The notes: generated by a model from the letters alone, not told the origin. A stretch of DNA of 32,607 nt from Actinomycetes bacterium (GCA_021799445.1 JAJZAM010000013.1:1-32607); one strand, 5' to 3'; counted from the first letter of the stretch, positions 1-7,926 are shown. Translations and numbers: made by a program.

Positions 1-746
1 GCCTCGAGACAGCCGAACATTCCACTCCAGCCCGTCGACAAGAGCGGAGCGGGAGAGGTTGGACGAGCCGACGTAACCGGTATCCCAGCCGCTATTCCGC
101 CGGAAGAGCCATGCCTTAGCGTGAAGGCGAGTGCTACGGGTTTCGTAGCTGATCTTCACCTCGGCGCCCCGCCCCACGAGTTCGTCGATCGCCCGTCGCT
201 CAGTGGCGCCAACGTAGGTAGTCGTGATAACCCGGAGAGGCTTTCCCGCGCTGCAGTGTCGGCCGATAGCGTCTACGATGAGAGGCCTTGCCACTTGATG
301 AACGCGCAGAGGAGGTCTACCCGATCAGCGGAAGCGATCTCAGCGACCAGTTCCTCATGCAGGGCGGGCTCGCCCCGGGCGTTGATCAACAAGTCGGCCC
401 GGCGAAGTGGGTTTTGCGGGCGTTCAGTTGCCGCCCCAACGGAGTACAACATGGCCGGGGGATCGGCGACGAGGTCTGATTCCGTCGCTCGGCCGGTATC
501 CGCTATCAGGCCGCTGAGGACACCGTTGACCACCGACAAGCGTCTCTCAATCGGCAAGGAATCGAGAACACGGGTGGCGACCCTCTCCAGATGGGCGGCC
601 AGGATCTCCGGTGCCTCGGCGGAGTCGAGCCCTTCTACTACGGTCTGGAGGCCAGATCGGCGCACGAGCGCGTCCAAGCCAGTAGTGATCAGCTCTTCGT
701 AGGCTCCGCCAGGCAGACCGTCCACGAACCGAAACCGTAGCCGCAT
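1..746 (-). pseudogene. Frameshifted N-terminal part of a DUF3427-type PLD/DEAD-box helicase (runs off left edge)
   Basis: Reading the minus strand from ATG 746, the first frame gives about 157 residues that look like the N-terminus of the large actinobacterial helicases carrying a phospholipase-D-like nuclease domain (DUF3427 family). It includes the stretch ARGEPALHEELVAEIASADR followed by VDLLCAFIKW, then stops at 273-275. The conserved continuation is in another frame from about 290 down to base 1: LRVITTTYVGATERRAIDEL, then RLHAKAWLF and GSSNLSRSAL, the HxK and GSSN elements of the PLD active site. The two frames join without missing residues near 275-290, so a single small indel explains the break. 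It is either a real lesion or an assembly error. The helicase part lies outside the window. No clear ribosome binding site precedes ATG 746. Proteins of this type are often linked to DNA restriction or repair, but nothing here shows that. Confidence 0.75.
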
Positions 747-1167
747 TAGACGGGGCTGCGGTCGAGCCGAGTCATACCAAAACGCCAGCAGACACAACAA
801 AGCCCTAGCCGGGCTAGAGCTCTTAGCAGCATGCCTAGTAGCAGAGCCTCCGAGAAGGGCCTCACGTGTACCCCCGGGGCGAGGCCGCCCTGCATAGCCA
901 AGTGTACTTCCCAGCCCGCACACCCCCCATCCCACACACCTAGGTGGCCGGTCCTAGACGCCCTCCCGGCCTCACCCAAACCGGGCCGGACCTACCCGCG
1001 GAGCGCAACCGGCGGAAAGGCAGGCCACGGGCCTCACAACACCCCAAACTCCGACCCTTCGAGGCCCGGAAAACTACAAGAAAGGTACGTGGCTCCACCT
1101 GTGGCTCCACCTACCCACCCCAAGGGCACCCCACCCCCCACCACACCCCTCCTGAACAGGGATTTCT
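747..1167. other. Gene-free stretch between helicase remnant and tRNA-Arg
   Basis: No reading frame here looks like a protein. Visible structure is a C-rich tract over 1100-1160 and a perfect tandem duplication of the 12-mer GTGGCTCCACCT at 1089-1100 and 1101-1112, about 55 bp beyond the 3' end of the tRNA. A short palindrome CTAGCCGGGCTAG lies near 806-818. No integrase gene or copy of the tRNA 3' end is visible, so I do not call an attachment site. Confidence 0.5.
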
Positions 1168-1243
1168 TGGTGCGCTCGGAGGGACTCGAACCCCCAACCT
1201 TCTGATCCGTAGTCAGATGCTCTATCCATTGGGCTACGAGCGC
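1168..1243 (-). tRNA. tRNA-Arg (anticodon ACG), CCA encoded
   Basis: On the minus strand the acceptor 5' strand GCGCTCG (1243-1237) pairs with CGAGCGC (1178-1172), followed by discriminator A (1171) and an encoded CCA (1170-1168). The anticodon arm TCTGA-CTACGGA-TCAGA shows anticodon ACG, which reads CGN arginine codons after A34 is edited to inosine. The T arm contains GGTTCGAGTCC, the standard TpsiC signature. All stems pair. It stands alone, between the helicase remnant and a membrane protein gene. The Leu/Ser long variable arm is absent. Confidence 0.96.
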
Positions 1244-1471
1244 AGCGGTCACAGTCTAGATGCTGGACACGGAGGTGTTGGCACCGTTGGCAAAGTGAGT
1301 CCCGAAAGTCGATACCGCTTGCGAGGCCTCACGGATACACAAGCACCTGAGGCAACCGCTGAAGCCACGGAAACACTAACTTACTTTCACTAGTTATCTT
1401 TCCTTATTATGACTACTGATGCACCACTTCGAACAGACGTCCTCCTCGCGCTTGGTGGGCGGGTGCACACG

Positions 1472-1930
1472 TCAGTCTCTCCTTCCGCGCGAAGAGACCG
1501 CCAGCACGGCTAGGGCGAGACTCGCTCCTACGGCTATCTCGAATCCCAGTCGATTGGGAGCCTGGCGCTGCACCCGCGAGTGGAGACGACGAACAGCTAA
1601 TGGGAACGGGTTCCAGCCGAAGAAGTAAAGCATCGGTTTGTCGGCGTCGACGGATGCGGCTCCGAGCATTCCCGAGATCACGGCTTTTCGACTCGACCCG
1701 GGAGCGAAGCCAGCGCCCACTGCCATGGCCGCGAGTCCTAGGCAGCCGTCGCAGCGGGCTACCGGGTAGAACTTCTCCCACGAGAAGGGCTCCTCATCGC
1801 TCATCCCCCAGTGTGGGCATGAGTCCATCAAGAAGTGCGACATCACACCGACTCCGAAAGAAGCTACCGGGTGGCCGCCAAGCGCCCTGCCGATCAAGGC
1901 CCCGGCGAGGACGTGGTTGGTTACAAACAT
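1472..1930 (-). CDS. DUF457/YdjM-like integral membrane protein
   Basis: A 152-residue hydrophobic protein beginning with TNHVLAGALIG and carrying SHFLMDSCPHWG near residues 31-42. Histidines and an aspartate placed in membrane segments this way are typical of the DUF457 family (membrane-bound metal-dependent hydrolase-like, YdjM related). The family has weak similarity to membrane phospholipase-like enzymes, but no firm biochemical role is established. Two to three further hydrophobic segments follow, ending in a short basic tail. It is transcribed divergently from galE, with 151 bp between starts and a perfect inverted repeat in the gap. The 228 bp between its stop and the tRNA contain no credible gene. 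The assignment rests on the N-terminal pattern, so the function is tentative. Confidence 0.65.
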   Translation of the reverse strand: MFVTNHVLAGALIGRALGGHPVASFGVGVMSHFLMDSCPHWGMSDEEPFSWEKFYPVARCDGCLGLAAMAVGAGFAPGSSRKAVISGMLGAASVDADKPMLYFFGWNPFPLAVRRLHSRVQRQAPNRLGFEIAVGASLALAVLAVSSRGRRD

Positions 1931-1967
1931 ACGGCAGACAGCCTCGCGCGCTGTGCCATGTTGGGAC

Positions 1968-1986
1968 GGTCAGGCCTGCCCTGACC
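1968..1986. promoter_or_regulatory. Inverted repeat in the DUF457-like/galE divergent gap
   Basis: GGTCAGG (1968-1974), five bases, then CCTGACC (1980-1986): perfect 7-bp arms 96 bp before the galE start and 38 bp before the divergent gene's start. It is placed like an operator for one or both genes. No regulator is adjacent, and no good -35/-10 pair is evident around it. Confidence 0.35.
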
Positions 1987-2081
1987 TCTCGCGGAGACCG
2001 TACAAAGACTTATGTCCTCAACGTACGAGTCTGGGGTCCGGTGGAAGGATCTCTCCGGCGGACCTGGCAAACTGTATCACC

Positions 2082-3050
2082 ATGACCGTACTGGTTACCG
2101 GAGGAGCCGGCTACATCGGCTCCCACACAGTTAAAGCTCTTCGCGAGCGAGGTGACCAGGTCGTCGTCCTCGACTCCCTGGAGTTCGGCAGTCGAAACGC
2201 TGTCGGCGACACTCCGCTGTTCGAGGGGGATATAGCTGACGACAGACTGGTGACAACGCTGATAGCGGATCACCGAGTGGACGCGATAGTGCACTTTGCG
2301 GCTTACAAAGCTGCAGGGGAGTCTTTCGAGAATCCGGGTCGATATTTTTTCAATAACGTCGGTGGATCCACGAAACTCATCGAAAGTGCCCGTAAAGCCG
2401 GCGTCGAACGGGTGGTCTTCTCGTCGAGCTGCGCCGTCTACGGGACCCCTTCGAAGGTTCCTGTGGCCGAAGACTGCCCGATAAATCCTGAAAGCCCATA
2501 CGGAGAGTCCAAGGCCCAGGTGGAGCGCATCCTCTTTTGGTTCGAGCGCTGCCTTGGAATACGGTCTGTCAGTCTGCGGTATTTCAACGCTGCCGGCGCA
2601 GCCATGGACGGTTCATTAGGCGAGGACTGGACCTTCTCCATGAACCTCGTTCCCGCAGCGATGAAGGCGCTTCTCGGAGCTGGCCCCCCTCTCAGAATCT
2701 TTGGAACTGACTACCCCACTCCGGACGGGACCGCGATTCGAGACTACATACACGTGGACGACCTTGCTGACGCACACTTAAGGGCGCTCGACTACCTCCG
2801 GGCAGGAGGTGCTTCAGCATCGGTAAACCTCGGCACCGGCACCGGATCTTCGGTGCGAGAGGTCCTTGAAGCTGCACAACGCGCTGCTGGGCGGCCCGTT
2901 CCATCACAGGAATCTGACCGGCGACCAGGGGACCCGATAGCGTTGTGGGCCGACAACACTAGAGCCAGGGACCTTCTGGGCTGGTCAACCCGCTACGACC
3001 TCGATGACATTGTTAAATCAGCCTGGTCCTGGCACTCAACTCACGTCTGA
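2082..3050 (+). CDS. galE: UDP-glucose 4-epimerase
   Basis: A 322-residue extended short-chain dehydrogenase of the GalE type, which interconverts UDP-glucose and UDP-galactose through an NAD-bound 4-keto intermediate in the cytoplasm. The NAD-binding motif TGGAGYIGSH is at residues 6-15, the VVFSSSCAVYG strand with the catalytic Ser is around 111-121, and the catalytic pair Tyr140-xxx-Lys144 lies in SPYGESK. RYFNAAGA and IRDYIHVDDLADAH are characteristic of GalE rather than of dTDP-glucose dehydratases. Length is close to the usual 320-340. The start chosen is the ATG directly before the Rossmann motif; upstream codons of the open frame look non-coding. It is monocistronic, closed by a hairpin 18 bp after the stop. 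A role in supplying galactose for cell-envelope polysaccharide is likely but inferred. Confidence 0.93.
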   Translation: MTVLVTGGAGYIGSHTVKALRERGDQVVVLDSLEFGSRNAVGDTPLFEGDIADDRLVTTLIADHRVDAIVHFAAYKAAGESFENPGRYFFNNVGGSTKLIESARKAGVERVVFSSSCAVYGTPSKVPVAEDCPINPESPYGESKAQVERILFWFERCLGIRSVSLRYFNAAGAAMDGSLGEDWTFSMNLVPAAMKALLGAGPPLRIFGTDYPTPDGTAIRDYIHVDDLADAHLRALDYLRAGGASASVNLGTGTGSSVREVLEAAQRAAGRPVPSQESDRRPGDPIALWADNTRARDLLGWSTRYDLDDIVKSAWSWHSTHV

Positions 3051-3068
3051 CCACAGCTGACGCCAGCA

Positions 3069-3086
3069 AAGGGCTCAAACGCCCTT
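3069..3086 (+). terminator. Hairpin after galE
   Basis: AAGGGC (3069-3074), loop TCAAAC, GCCCTT (3081-3086): a perfect 6-bp stem 18 bp after the galE stop, extendable by GC/GC with one bulged A. There is no U-run, as is common in high-GC genomes. Its presence argues against translation of the downstream gene starting at the TTG at 3085. Confidence 0.5.
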
Positions 3087-3198
3087 GCGCAGCCTAGATT
3101 TCTCGACTACAGTCTCCATCAAACGAAACCATAGGTGGGACGGGATCGTTCGTGCGAAGTCGCGATCGGTAATCGGTCTTCCGAGGAGGTTCTCTGTT

Positions 3199-4779
3199 AT
3201 GACCATGCTCGATGATTCGCGCGTCTACGCCAGGGCGGACCGGGTGACAGTCCGACGCCGAAAAGTGGCGCTCACATTGGCCGCTCTTGGCGCAGCAGTT
3301 GCGCTGGCGGCTGTCGCCACGGGACTTGGAGCGTTCTGGTTGGCCTTGTTCGTTGTGGTGGTCCTAGGCGGGCTCTACGGTCTGCTCATGCGTTTGGCTG
3401 ATCGACGTGCCGTCGAGAAGGAGTTCGGTCGTTGGGAGTCGGAGTTGGGCAATTTCGAGCTGTTCGGAAACGACATGGCGCCGATCCGGGACGGCAGCGG
3501 GCAGTTCGACGTGAAGGCAATGCCCCATACGAACGGTCGTGGCGAGAAGGCCAGCCGGGTCGTCGTCGACACGGTACGCTTCGTCGCCTGCAACGCAGCC
3601 GGGTGGGCACTCGCTCCTCTCGTGTTCGCGCTAACGATTGTCGTTGGAAGAACACCAAGTGACACAACCGGTCAACGCTGGTTGGCCAATCTCCGCGACA
3701 CCCAGGAAAAACTAGAGGAAGGGTCACGTCGGACGGTCGCTTTGGCGGCTACTACTGCGAGTGTCACGGTAGTCAGCACGGCAGTGGTTTTCGGTGGGGC
3801 GACAGCCGCCAACGCTGCACCGGTCAGTACCCACGCTACGTCCTCTGTAACGACCGCGAGCGTTGGGGCGGCTGCTGGATCTGCCAACGTGGTGAACTGG
3901 CCCTTAACGTCCGCCACCGGTCCGTCCGGAGGGATCGACGCCGTCCTGACCTCGGCCTCGAGTTCCACCAGCTACACAGTGCGAGCCGGCGACACGCTCG
4001 ACTCGATCGCCATGAACTTCTCCACAACCTACGAGAACCTCGCCGCCATCAACCATATCGGCGACCCCAACCTCATCTACCCCGGACAAGTTCTCCAACT
4101 CGACGGTAACCCACAAGCCGCACAACCCACGCCCACCGTCACCACACCCTCAAACGGCGAGAGCTCCTCAACCAGCTACACAGTGCGAGCCGGCGACACG
4201 CTCGACTCGATCGCCATGAACTTCTCCACAACCTACGAGAACCTCGCCGCCATCAACCATATCGGCGACCCCAACCTCATCTACCCCGGACAAGTTCTCC
4301 AACTCGACGGTAACCCACAAGCCGCACAACCCACGCCCGCCGTCACCACCCCCTCAAACGACCAGAGCTCCCCCAGTAGCCCGAGAGCCGCCGGCTCCGC
4401 TCTGCCCCCCTCGCAAACCGCAGCACAGCTAGCGGTGCGGATGGCACTTGAACAGGTCGGTAAGCCCTACGTATGGGCTGGAGCCGGTCCGAACGACTTC
4501 GACTGCTCAGGACTCGTGATGTACGCATGGGATGCCGCTGGCGTGAGCCTTCCCCACTACAGCGTGGCGCAGTTCGACGACACGGCCCGTATAACGAAGG
4601 CAGAGCTAGAACCCGGCGACCTGGTCTTCTACAACAACGGTTCGGGCCCCCAGCCGGGACATGTGACCCTGTATGTCGGAAACGGTCAGGTCGTCGCAGC
4701 CGACTATCCGGGCTCTGACGTCCGCTTGGAGCCCATGGGCTATGACGGCACCCCGATGGCCTTCGGTCGGGTGCAGTAG
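3199..4779 (+). CDS. Membrane-anchored LysM-LysM-NlpC/P60 peptidoglycan hydrolase
   Basis: A 526-residue protein predicted to cut stem peptides of peptidoglycan (NlpC/P60 cysteine endopeptidase). The ATG at 3199 was chosen because GAGGAGGT lies 8 bases upstream. Residues about 23-65 and 128-150 are hydrophobic membrane segments around a charged loop. Residues 177-207 (two Arg, a hydrophobic run, then ATAANAAP) look exactly like a signal peptide with an AxA cleavage site, but they are internal. Two LysM domains (about 257-312 and 325-380, motifs YTVRAGDTLDSIA and NLIYPGQVLQL) would bind glycan strands. They are identical because of a 168-bp DNA duplication. The NlpC/P60 domain fills about 406-526, with nucleophile Cys436 in FDCSGLV and His488 in GHVTLYVG. 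It stands alone and is likely involved in cell separation or wall remodelling. The domain calls are secure; the topology is inferred. Confidence 0.9.
   Translation: MTMLDDSRVYARADRVTVRRRKVALTLAALGAAVALAAVATGLGAFWLALFVVVVLGGLYGLLMRLADRRAVEKEFGRWESELGNFELFGNDMAPIRDGSGQFDVKAMPHTNGRGEKASRVVVDTVRFVACNAAGWALAPLVFALTIVVGRTPSDTTGQRWLANLRDTQEKLEEGSRRTVALAATTASVTVVSTAVVFGGATAANAAPVSTHATSSVTTASVGAAAGSANVVNWPLTSATGPSGGIDAVLTSASSSTSYTVRAGDTLDSIAMNFSTTYENLAAINHIGDPNLIYPGQVLQLDGNPQAAQPTPTVTTPSNGESSSTSYTVRAGDTLDSIAMNFSTTYENLAAINHIGDPNLIYPGQVLQLDGNPQAAQPTPAVTTPSNDQSSPSSPRAAGSALPPSQTAAQLAVRMALEQVGKPYVWAGAGPNDFDCSGLVMYAWDAAGVSLPHYSVAQFDDTARITKAELEPGDLVFYNNGSGPQPGHVTLYVGNGQVVAADYPGSDVRLEPMGYDGTPMAFGRVQ
3967..4338 (+). 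repeat. Two-copy 168-bp perfect direct repeat encoding LysM domains
   Basis: Bases 3967-4134 and 4171-4338 are identical at all 168 positions, with a 204-bp period (68 codons). The first difference is A4135 versus G4339. Each copy encodes one LysM domain plus the start of its Pro/Thr-rich linker. Identity at synonymous positions points to a recent duplication or to ongoing gene conversion. Confidence 0.95.
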
Positions 4780-4830
4780 TCCGGGACAGCAGGCGGAGCT
4801 TCCGGCTTCCGGGCGGAGTCGGCCGTATCT

Positions 4831-5991
4831 TCAACCGCCGGTGGTACGTGGCGTTGCGGGCGCAGTCGTCGGACTCCGAGACCCCGCCGGTACGGTGGTG
4901 CTGGTAGTCGGAGGAGGCGGAGTAGGCATTTCGAAGGTCAGGGTAGTAGTCGCCGACTTCACTACGGCTGCGTGAGTCCCAGACGTCCCCGACTGGGGTG
5001 GTGGCGTGACATCAGCGGTCACTGTGAGCGTCACCGGAGTGCCCTTGGGCGCGCTGAGAGGGCCAAGGCTGCTTATCGCGTAAGCTTGTCCGACTGCGAG
5101 GTTCACGAAGTCCTTCGCCGTCGACGATCCGCTGCCCGCTGGGGAGATTGTGGCTGTGACCGTAACGTGAGACGCCGGTTGGTTACCCGTGTCGGCCACT
5201 ACGAGATCGACGCTGATAGCTGACGTGTCCGGCAGCACCAGAGTAGAGCCTCTGGTGGTGATCGGTGACGGGTTTAGCGAAGCCGAGAAGATACTCAGCT
5301 GGTAAAGCGGGCTCGTGGTGACAGCACTCTGCAGAGAGGTCAGGAAAATCTGAGCGGGCTGATCCTGGTATGGCTTCAAGTCGGAACCCCACTTGGAAGG
5401 GGGCATCTTGACCCCTGCGGACGTCGGGAACGTAGAGAGAAACAGTTGGTAAGCCTGATCGCCTACTGCTATATCTGACGCGGCCTGGGCTAGCAGGGGA
5501 GCTTCGGCAGACGGCGGAGCGGCAGTACTGTCTGTGGGCGCCCCCGGGCGCGTCTGGCCCGCAGCCGCACCGAGCGTGGCCAGGAGCACTTTCTGGACCG
5601 TGGAGGCTGCCTGGCTTCGCGCCAAGAGGCTCGCTTCGAGCAGACCGGCCGATCCCCCGAGGGAGCTGGGAGGGTCGAGCTTGCTAATCGTCGTGTAGTC
5701 AGAGACCGACTTAGCTGCGGCCCCGTCGATCGTCGCTGCAAGAGTCGGCCCTGAGCGAGGCAACCCCCCCGACCAGATGCCGGCGATCACCTCGCCTTGC
5801 GTCGTAGACGAGGTTATAGCGGGCAGGACCTGGTCGACCCATGCGCCTACCGCAAGCCGGTGGGTGGGAGTCGGGGACTTCGATTTGAGAGAAGCGTCGA
5901 TCAACAGGATCAAGATCGTTACGACCACCCCGACGGTGATCCAACGTAACCCTGCACCACGGCGCCGGGAGGGTAAACCGGCCAGCGTCAT
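4831..5991 (-). CDS. Single-pass membrane-anchored extracellular protein of unknown function
   Basis: A 386-residue protein that I do not recognise as a named family. After a short basic N-terminus (LPSRRRGAGLR), one hydrophobic segment at about residues 17-32 acts as signal anchor. The rest is polar and would face outside. The central part is mostly helical, rich in Ala and Ser. From about residue 250 a beta-rich stretch (ISVDLVVADTGNQPASHVTV, then TPVTLTVTADV) resembles the CARDB or DUF11-type immunoglobulin-like folds of surface proteins. The C-terminal 40 residues are a Pro/Thr tail with no sorting signal. It converges on the LysM hydrolase (51 bp between stops) and diverges from the aldo/keto reductase. 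An envelope role is likely from its location; the function is unknown. Confidence 0.75.
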   Translation of the reverse strand: MTLAGLPSRRRGAGLRWITVGVVVTILILLIDASLKSKSPTPTHRLAVGAWVDQVLPAITSSTTQGEVIAGIWSGGLPRSGPTLAATIDGAAAKSVSDYTTISKLDPPSSLGGSAGLLEASLLARSQAASTVQKVLLATLGAAAGQTRPGAPTDSTAAPPSAEAPLLAQAASDIAVGDQAYQLFLSTFPTSAGVKMPPSKWGSDLKPYQDQPAQIFLTSLQSAVTTSPLYQLSIFSASLNPSPITTRGSTLVLPDTSAISVDLVVADTGNQPASHVTVTATISPAGSGSSTAKDFVNLAVGQAYAISSLGPLSAPKGTPVTLTVTADVTPPPQSGTSGTHAAVVKSATTTLTFEMPTPPPPTTSTTVPAGSRSPTTAPATPRTTGG

Positions 5992-6012
5992 ATCCGCTCT
6001 ACGATACCTGCC
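5992..6012. promoter_or_regulatory. Candidate overlapping bidirectional -10 elements
   Basis: Only 21 bp separate the divergent start codons 5991 and 6013. On the plus strand TACGAT (6000-6005) ends 7 bases before ATG 6013. On the minus strand TATCGT (6006-6001) ends 9 bases before ATG 5991. Both match TAnnnT and share the core TACGATA. This would give a leaderless or near-leaderless message in each direction. Recognisable -35 boxes are not seen. Confidence 0.4.
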
Positions 6013-6942
6013 ATGAGATACCGACAGCTCGGCGCCTCCGGCCTCACCGTTTCAGTGGTCGGACTTGGATGCAACAACTTCGGGGGGTCCTTCGGAGGAA
6101 GGCTGGACGTGGCCGGCACCAAGGCGGTGGTAGACGCGGCCATCGATTGCGGGATCAACCTTCTCGACACTGCGAACACCTATGGGGATCGCGGCGGAAG
6201 CGAGACCCTGCTCGGCGAAGTTCTGGCCGGCCGGCGAGACAAGGTAATCCTTGCTACCAAATTCGGCTCTGACATGGGTGAAGGCCCGGGCATAGCGAGG
6301 GCGTCTCGATGGTACATGCGTAGGGCTGTCGAGGACAGCCTGCGCCGCCTGCGAACCGACTACATAGACCTTTACCAGCTTCACAGGCCTGACGGGATCA
6401 CCCCGATCGATGAGACGCTCGCAGCCCTTGACGATCTCGTACGGGAGGGCAAGGTTCTCTATGTCGGCTCGTCGAACTTCGCCGCTTGGCAGGTAACCGA
6501 GGCGGAATGGAGTGCGCGACGGGATGGTCGAAGCCGGTTCGTGTCAGCCCAGAACCACTACAGCCTCCTCGAACGTGGCGCCGAGCAGGAGCTTCTCCCA
6601 GCCTGCGCGCAGGCTGGGGTCGGGCTTCTGCCGTTCTTTCCTCTTGCCAACGGGCTTCTCACCGGTAAATATCGCCGAGGCGAGGAACGCCCGACAGGTA
6701 CGCGTATGGACGGCCGCCAGATCTCCGATAAGCAGTGGAGTCGCATCGAGGCTCTCGCCGGTTTCGCCGCCGACCGAGGCCACAGCCTCCTTGAACTCGC
6801 CTTCGCGGGGCTTCTCGCCTCCCCGGTCGTGTCCTCGGTCATCGCCGGGGCGACGAACGCCGAGCAGGTGCGATCTAACTCTGTGGCCGCCGACTGGGTA
6901 CTGACCGTCGACGACGTCGCAGCCCTGCAAGCGCTACCTTGA
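6013..6942 (+). CDS. Aldo/keto reductase
   Basis: A 309-residue NADPH-dependent oxidoreductase of the aldo/keto reductase superfamily, with the soluble (beta/alpha)8 fold. The catalytic tetrad is complete: Asp52 and Tyr57 in LLDTANTYGDRGG, Lys83 in ILATKFG, His124 in LYQLHRPDG. The C-terminal cofactor region SSVIAGATNAEQVRSN is also typical. The pattern GSETLLGEVL with YVGSSNFAAWQ matches the YajO/YghZ-like AKR groups that reduce aldehydes and ketones. The physiological substrate cannot be read from sequence. The ATG lies 7 bases after a -10-like hexamer, and no Shine-Dalgarno is seen, so the message may be leaderless. Its stop overlaps the tail of the convergent surface-protein remnant by 9 bases. 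Confidence 0.92.
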   Translation: MRYRQLGASGLTVSVVGLGCNNFGGSFGGRLDVAGTKAVVDAAIDCGINLLDTANTYGDRGGSETLLGEVLAGRRDKVILATKFGSDMGEGPGIARASRWYMRRAVEDSLRRLRTDYIDLYQLHRPDGITPIDETLAALDDLVREGKVLYVGSSNFAAWQVTEAEWSARRDGRSRFVSAQNHYSLLERGAEQELLPACAQAGVGLLPFFPLANGLLTGKYRRGEERPTGTRMDGRQISDKQWSRIEALAGFAADRGHSLLELAFAGLLASPVVSSVIAGATNAEQVRSNSVAADWVLTVDDVAALQALP

Positions 6943-7745
6943 GAGCTGTCGGCCGGAAAAGTTCCTTTGGAGCCCCAGATGCGGAGCCCCAAACTTGGAA
7001 CCCCCAGACGAGAAACGCCCTTTGCGGGACCCCCGTCTCGCTTGCTTCGAGTCGAAATGGGCACCAAGAGATCGCCGAGAGAACCTTTCGCCGGCGAGGA
7101 TCAACCCTCCGATCCGCACAAAGCCTGCGCCTGACGCCAAGGCGAAGACGTTGTCGACGCCGGTGTTAGCAAGCGTGGCCGACTGAAGTCGGGGAACACT
7201 CGTCGTGGTGGCGCCGCCAATGACGCCACCGTGGTCGTCGTGGCGGCCGTGTTGGTGGTCGTAGTAGTCGCTGGTGGTCTGGCGACAAAGTAGGCGAACT
7301 TCACATATCCATTTCCGGTATTGGTGGAGGATTCAGCCGCGCTGAACGTGCCGCCTCCGGACAAGGCGCCTGCGATGAAATCTGAACCTCCCCCTCCCCC
7401 TCCGCCTCCGCCGTACTCGGGCCCGGCTCCACCACCGGCACCACCGCCCACGAGGATGGGCGTCGGCCCGATCGACACCGAGGTTTCGCTTCCCCCTTCA
7501 CCCCCTCCAAAAGCACGCGCCAGGTTGATCGATACGTTCGTAACTCCTGGCGGGGCGGTCCAAGAACCGGAGGTCGTGAAAGTGACGGTGCAGGCTGAGC
7601 CCCCGGTAGCGGGATCACACGACAGAACCGGAGCCACCGTCACGGCGCCCGCCCGCGAAACCAGCCCTACTGCTTACAAGCCCGCAGCACAGGCCAAGAC
7701 AGCCGTCGCCCTTGCCCTCCATGGACGCCGATGGCGCTGCTTCAT
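6934..7745 (-). pseudogene. Decayed Gly-rich secreted surface protein with sortase-like tail
   Basis: Three pieces on the minus strand make one plausible secreted protein. ATG 7745, preceded by AAGGAAA, begins a signal peptide (MKQRHRRPWRARATAVLACA) interrupted by an in-frame TAA at 7676-7674. The same frame continues through SRAGA into the mature region: a beta-rich start (CTVTFTTSGSWTAPPGVTNV), then a poly-Gly core and a Thr-rich spacer ending near 7210. Around 7205-7235 the meaningful frame shifts: LANTG (an LPxTG-like motif), a hydrophobic stretch GAGFVRIGGLILAG and the basic tail ERFSRR follow, running to a stop at 6934. One nonsense codon plus one frameshift separate all three functional parts, so the gene looks dead unless both are sequencing errors. 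The longest uninterrupted part starts at GTG 7643. The Gly-rich domain resembles exported glycine-rich proteins of actinobacteria; its role is unknown. Confidence 0.7.
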
Positions 7746-7926
7746 AGTTTTCCTTGCACCCTCTTCGAACATCCTTCTACCGGAATCTCGACCATCCCTT
7801 CCGATTAGATTTAAGTCTCCTAGGAGTCCAGTGTCTGCTGTCACCTGGTGTCTTTGGAGAGCATGAGAGGAGGCCGGCGGTTACTGCCCCCGCCTTAGAT
7901 GAACGATCCCCGAGATGTCGGCACGG

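Noticed and set aside
1168-1243. Attachment site of an integrative element at tRNA-Arg
   Set aside because: No second copy of the tRNA 3' end and no integrase or excisionase gene in the window.
3051-3198. c-di-AMP (ydaO) riboswitch upstream of the NlpC/P60 gene
   Set aside because: Such riboswitches are common in front of these genes, but I could not find the conserved core elements; only a terminator hairpin belonging to galE is visible.
7190-7240. Programmed ribosomal frameshift joining the Gly-rich protein to its LANTG tail
   Set aside because: No slippery heptamer or following structure that I can see, and the same gene also has a stop in its signal peptide, which favours decay or sequence error.
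7321-7866. Pro-rich 181-codon plus-strand frame
   Set aside because: Antisense shadow of the poly-Gly coding region; no ribosome site or domain.
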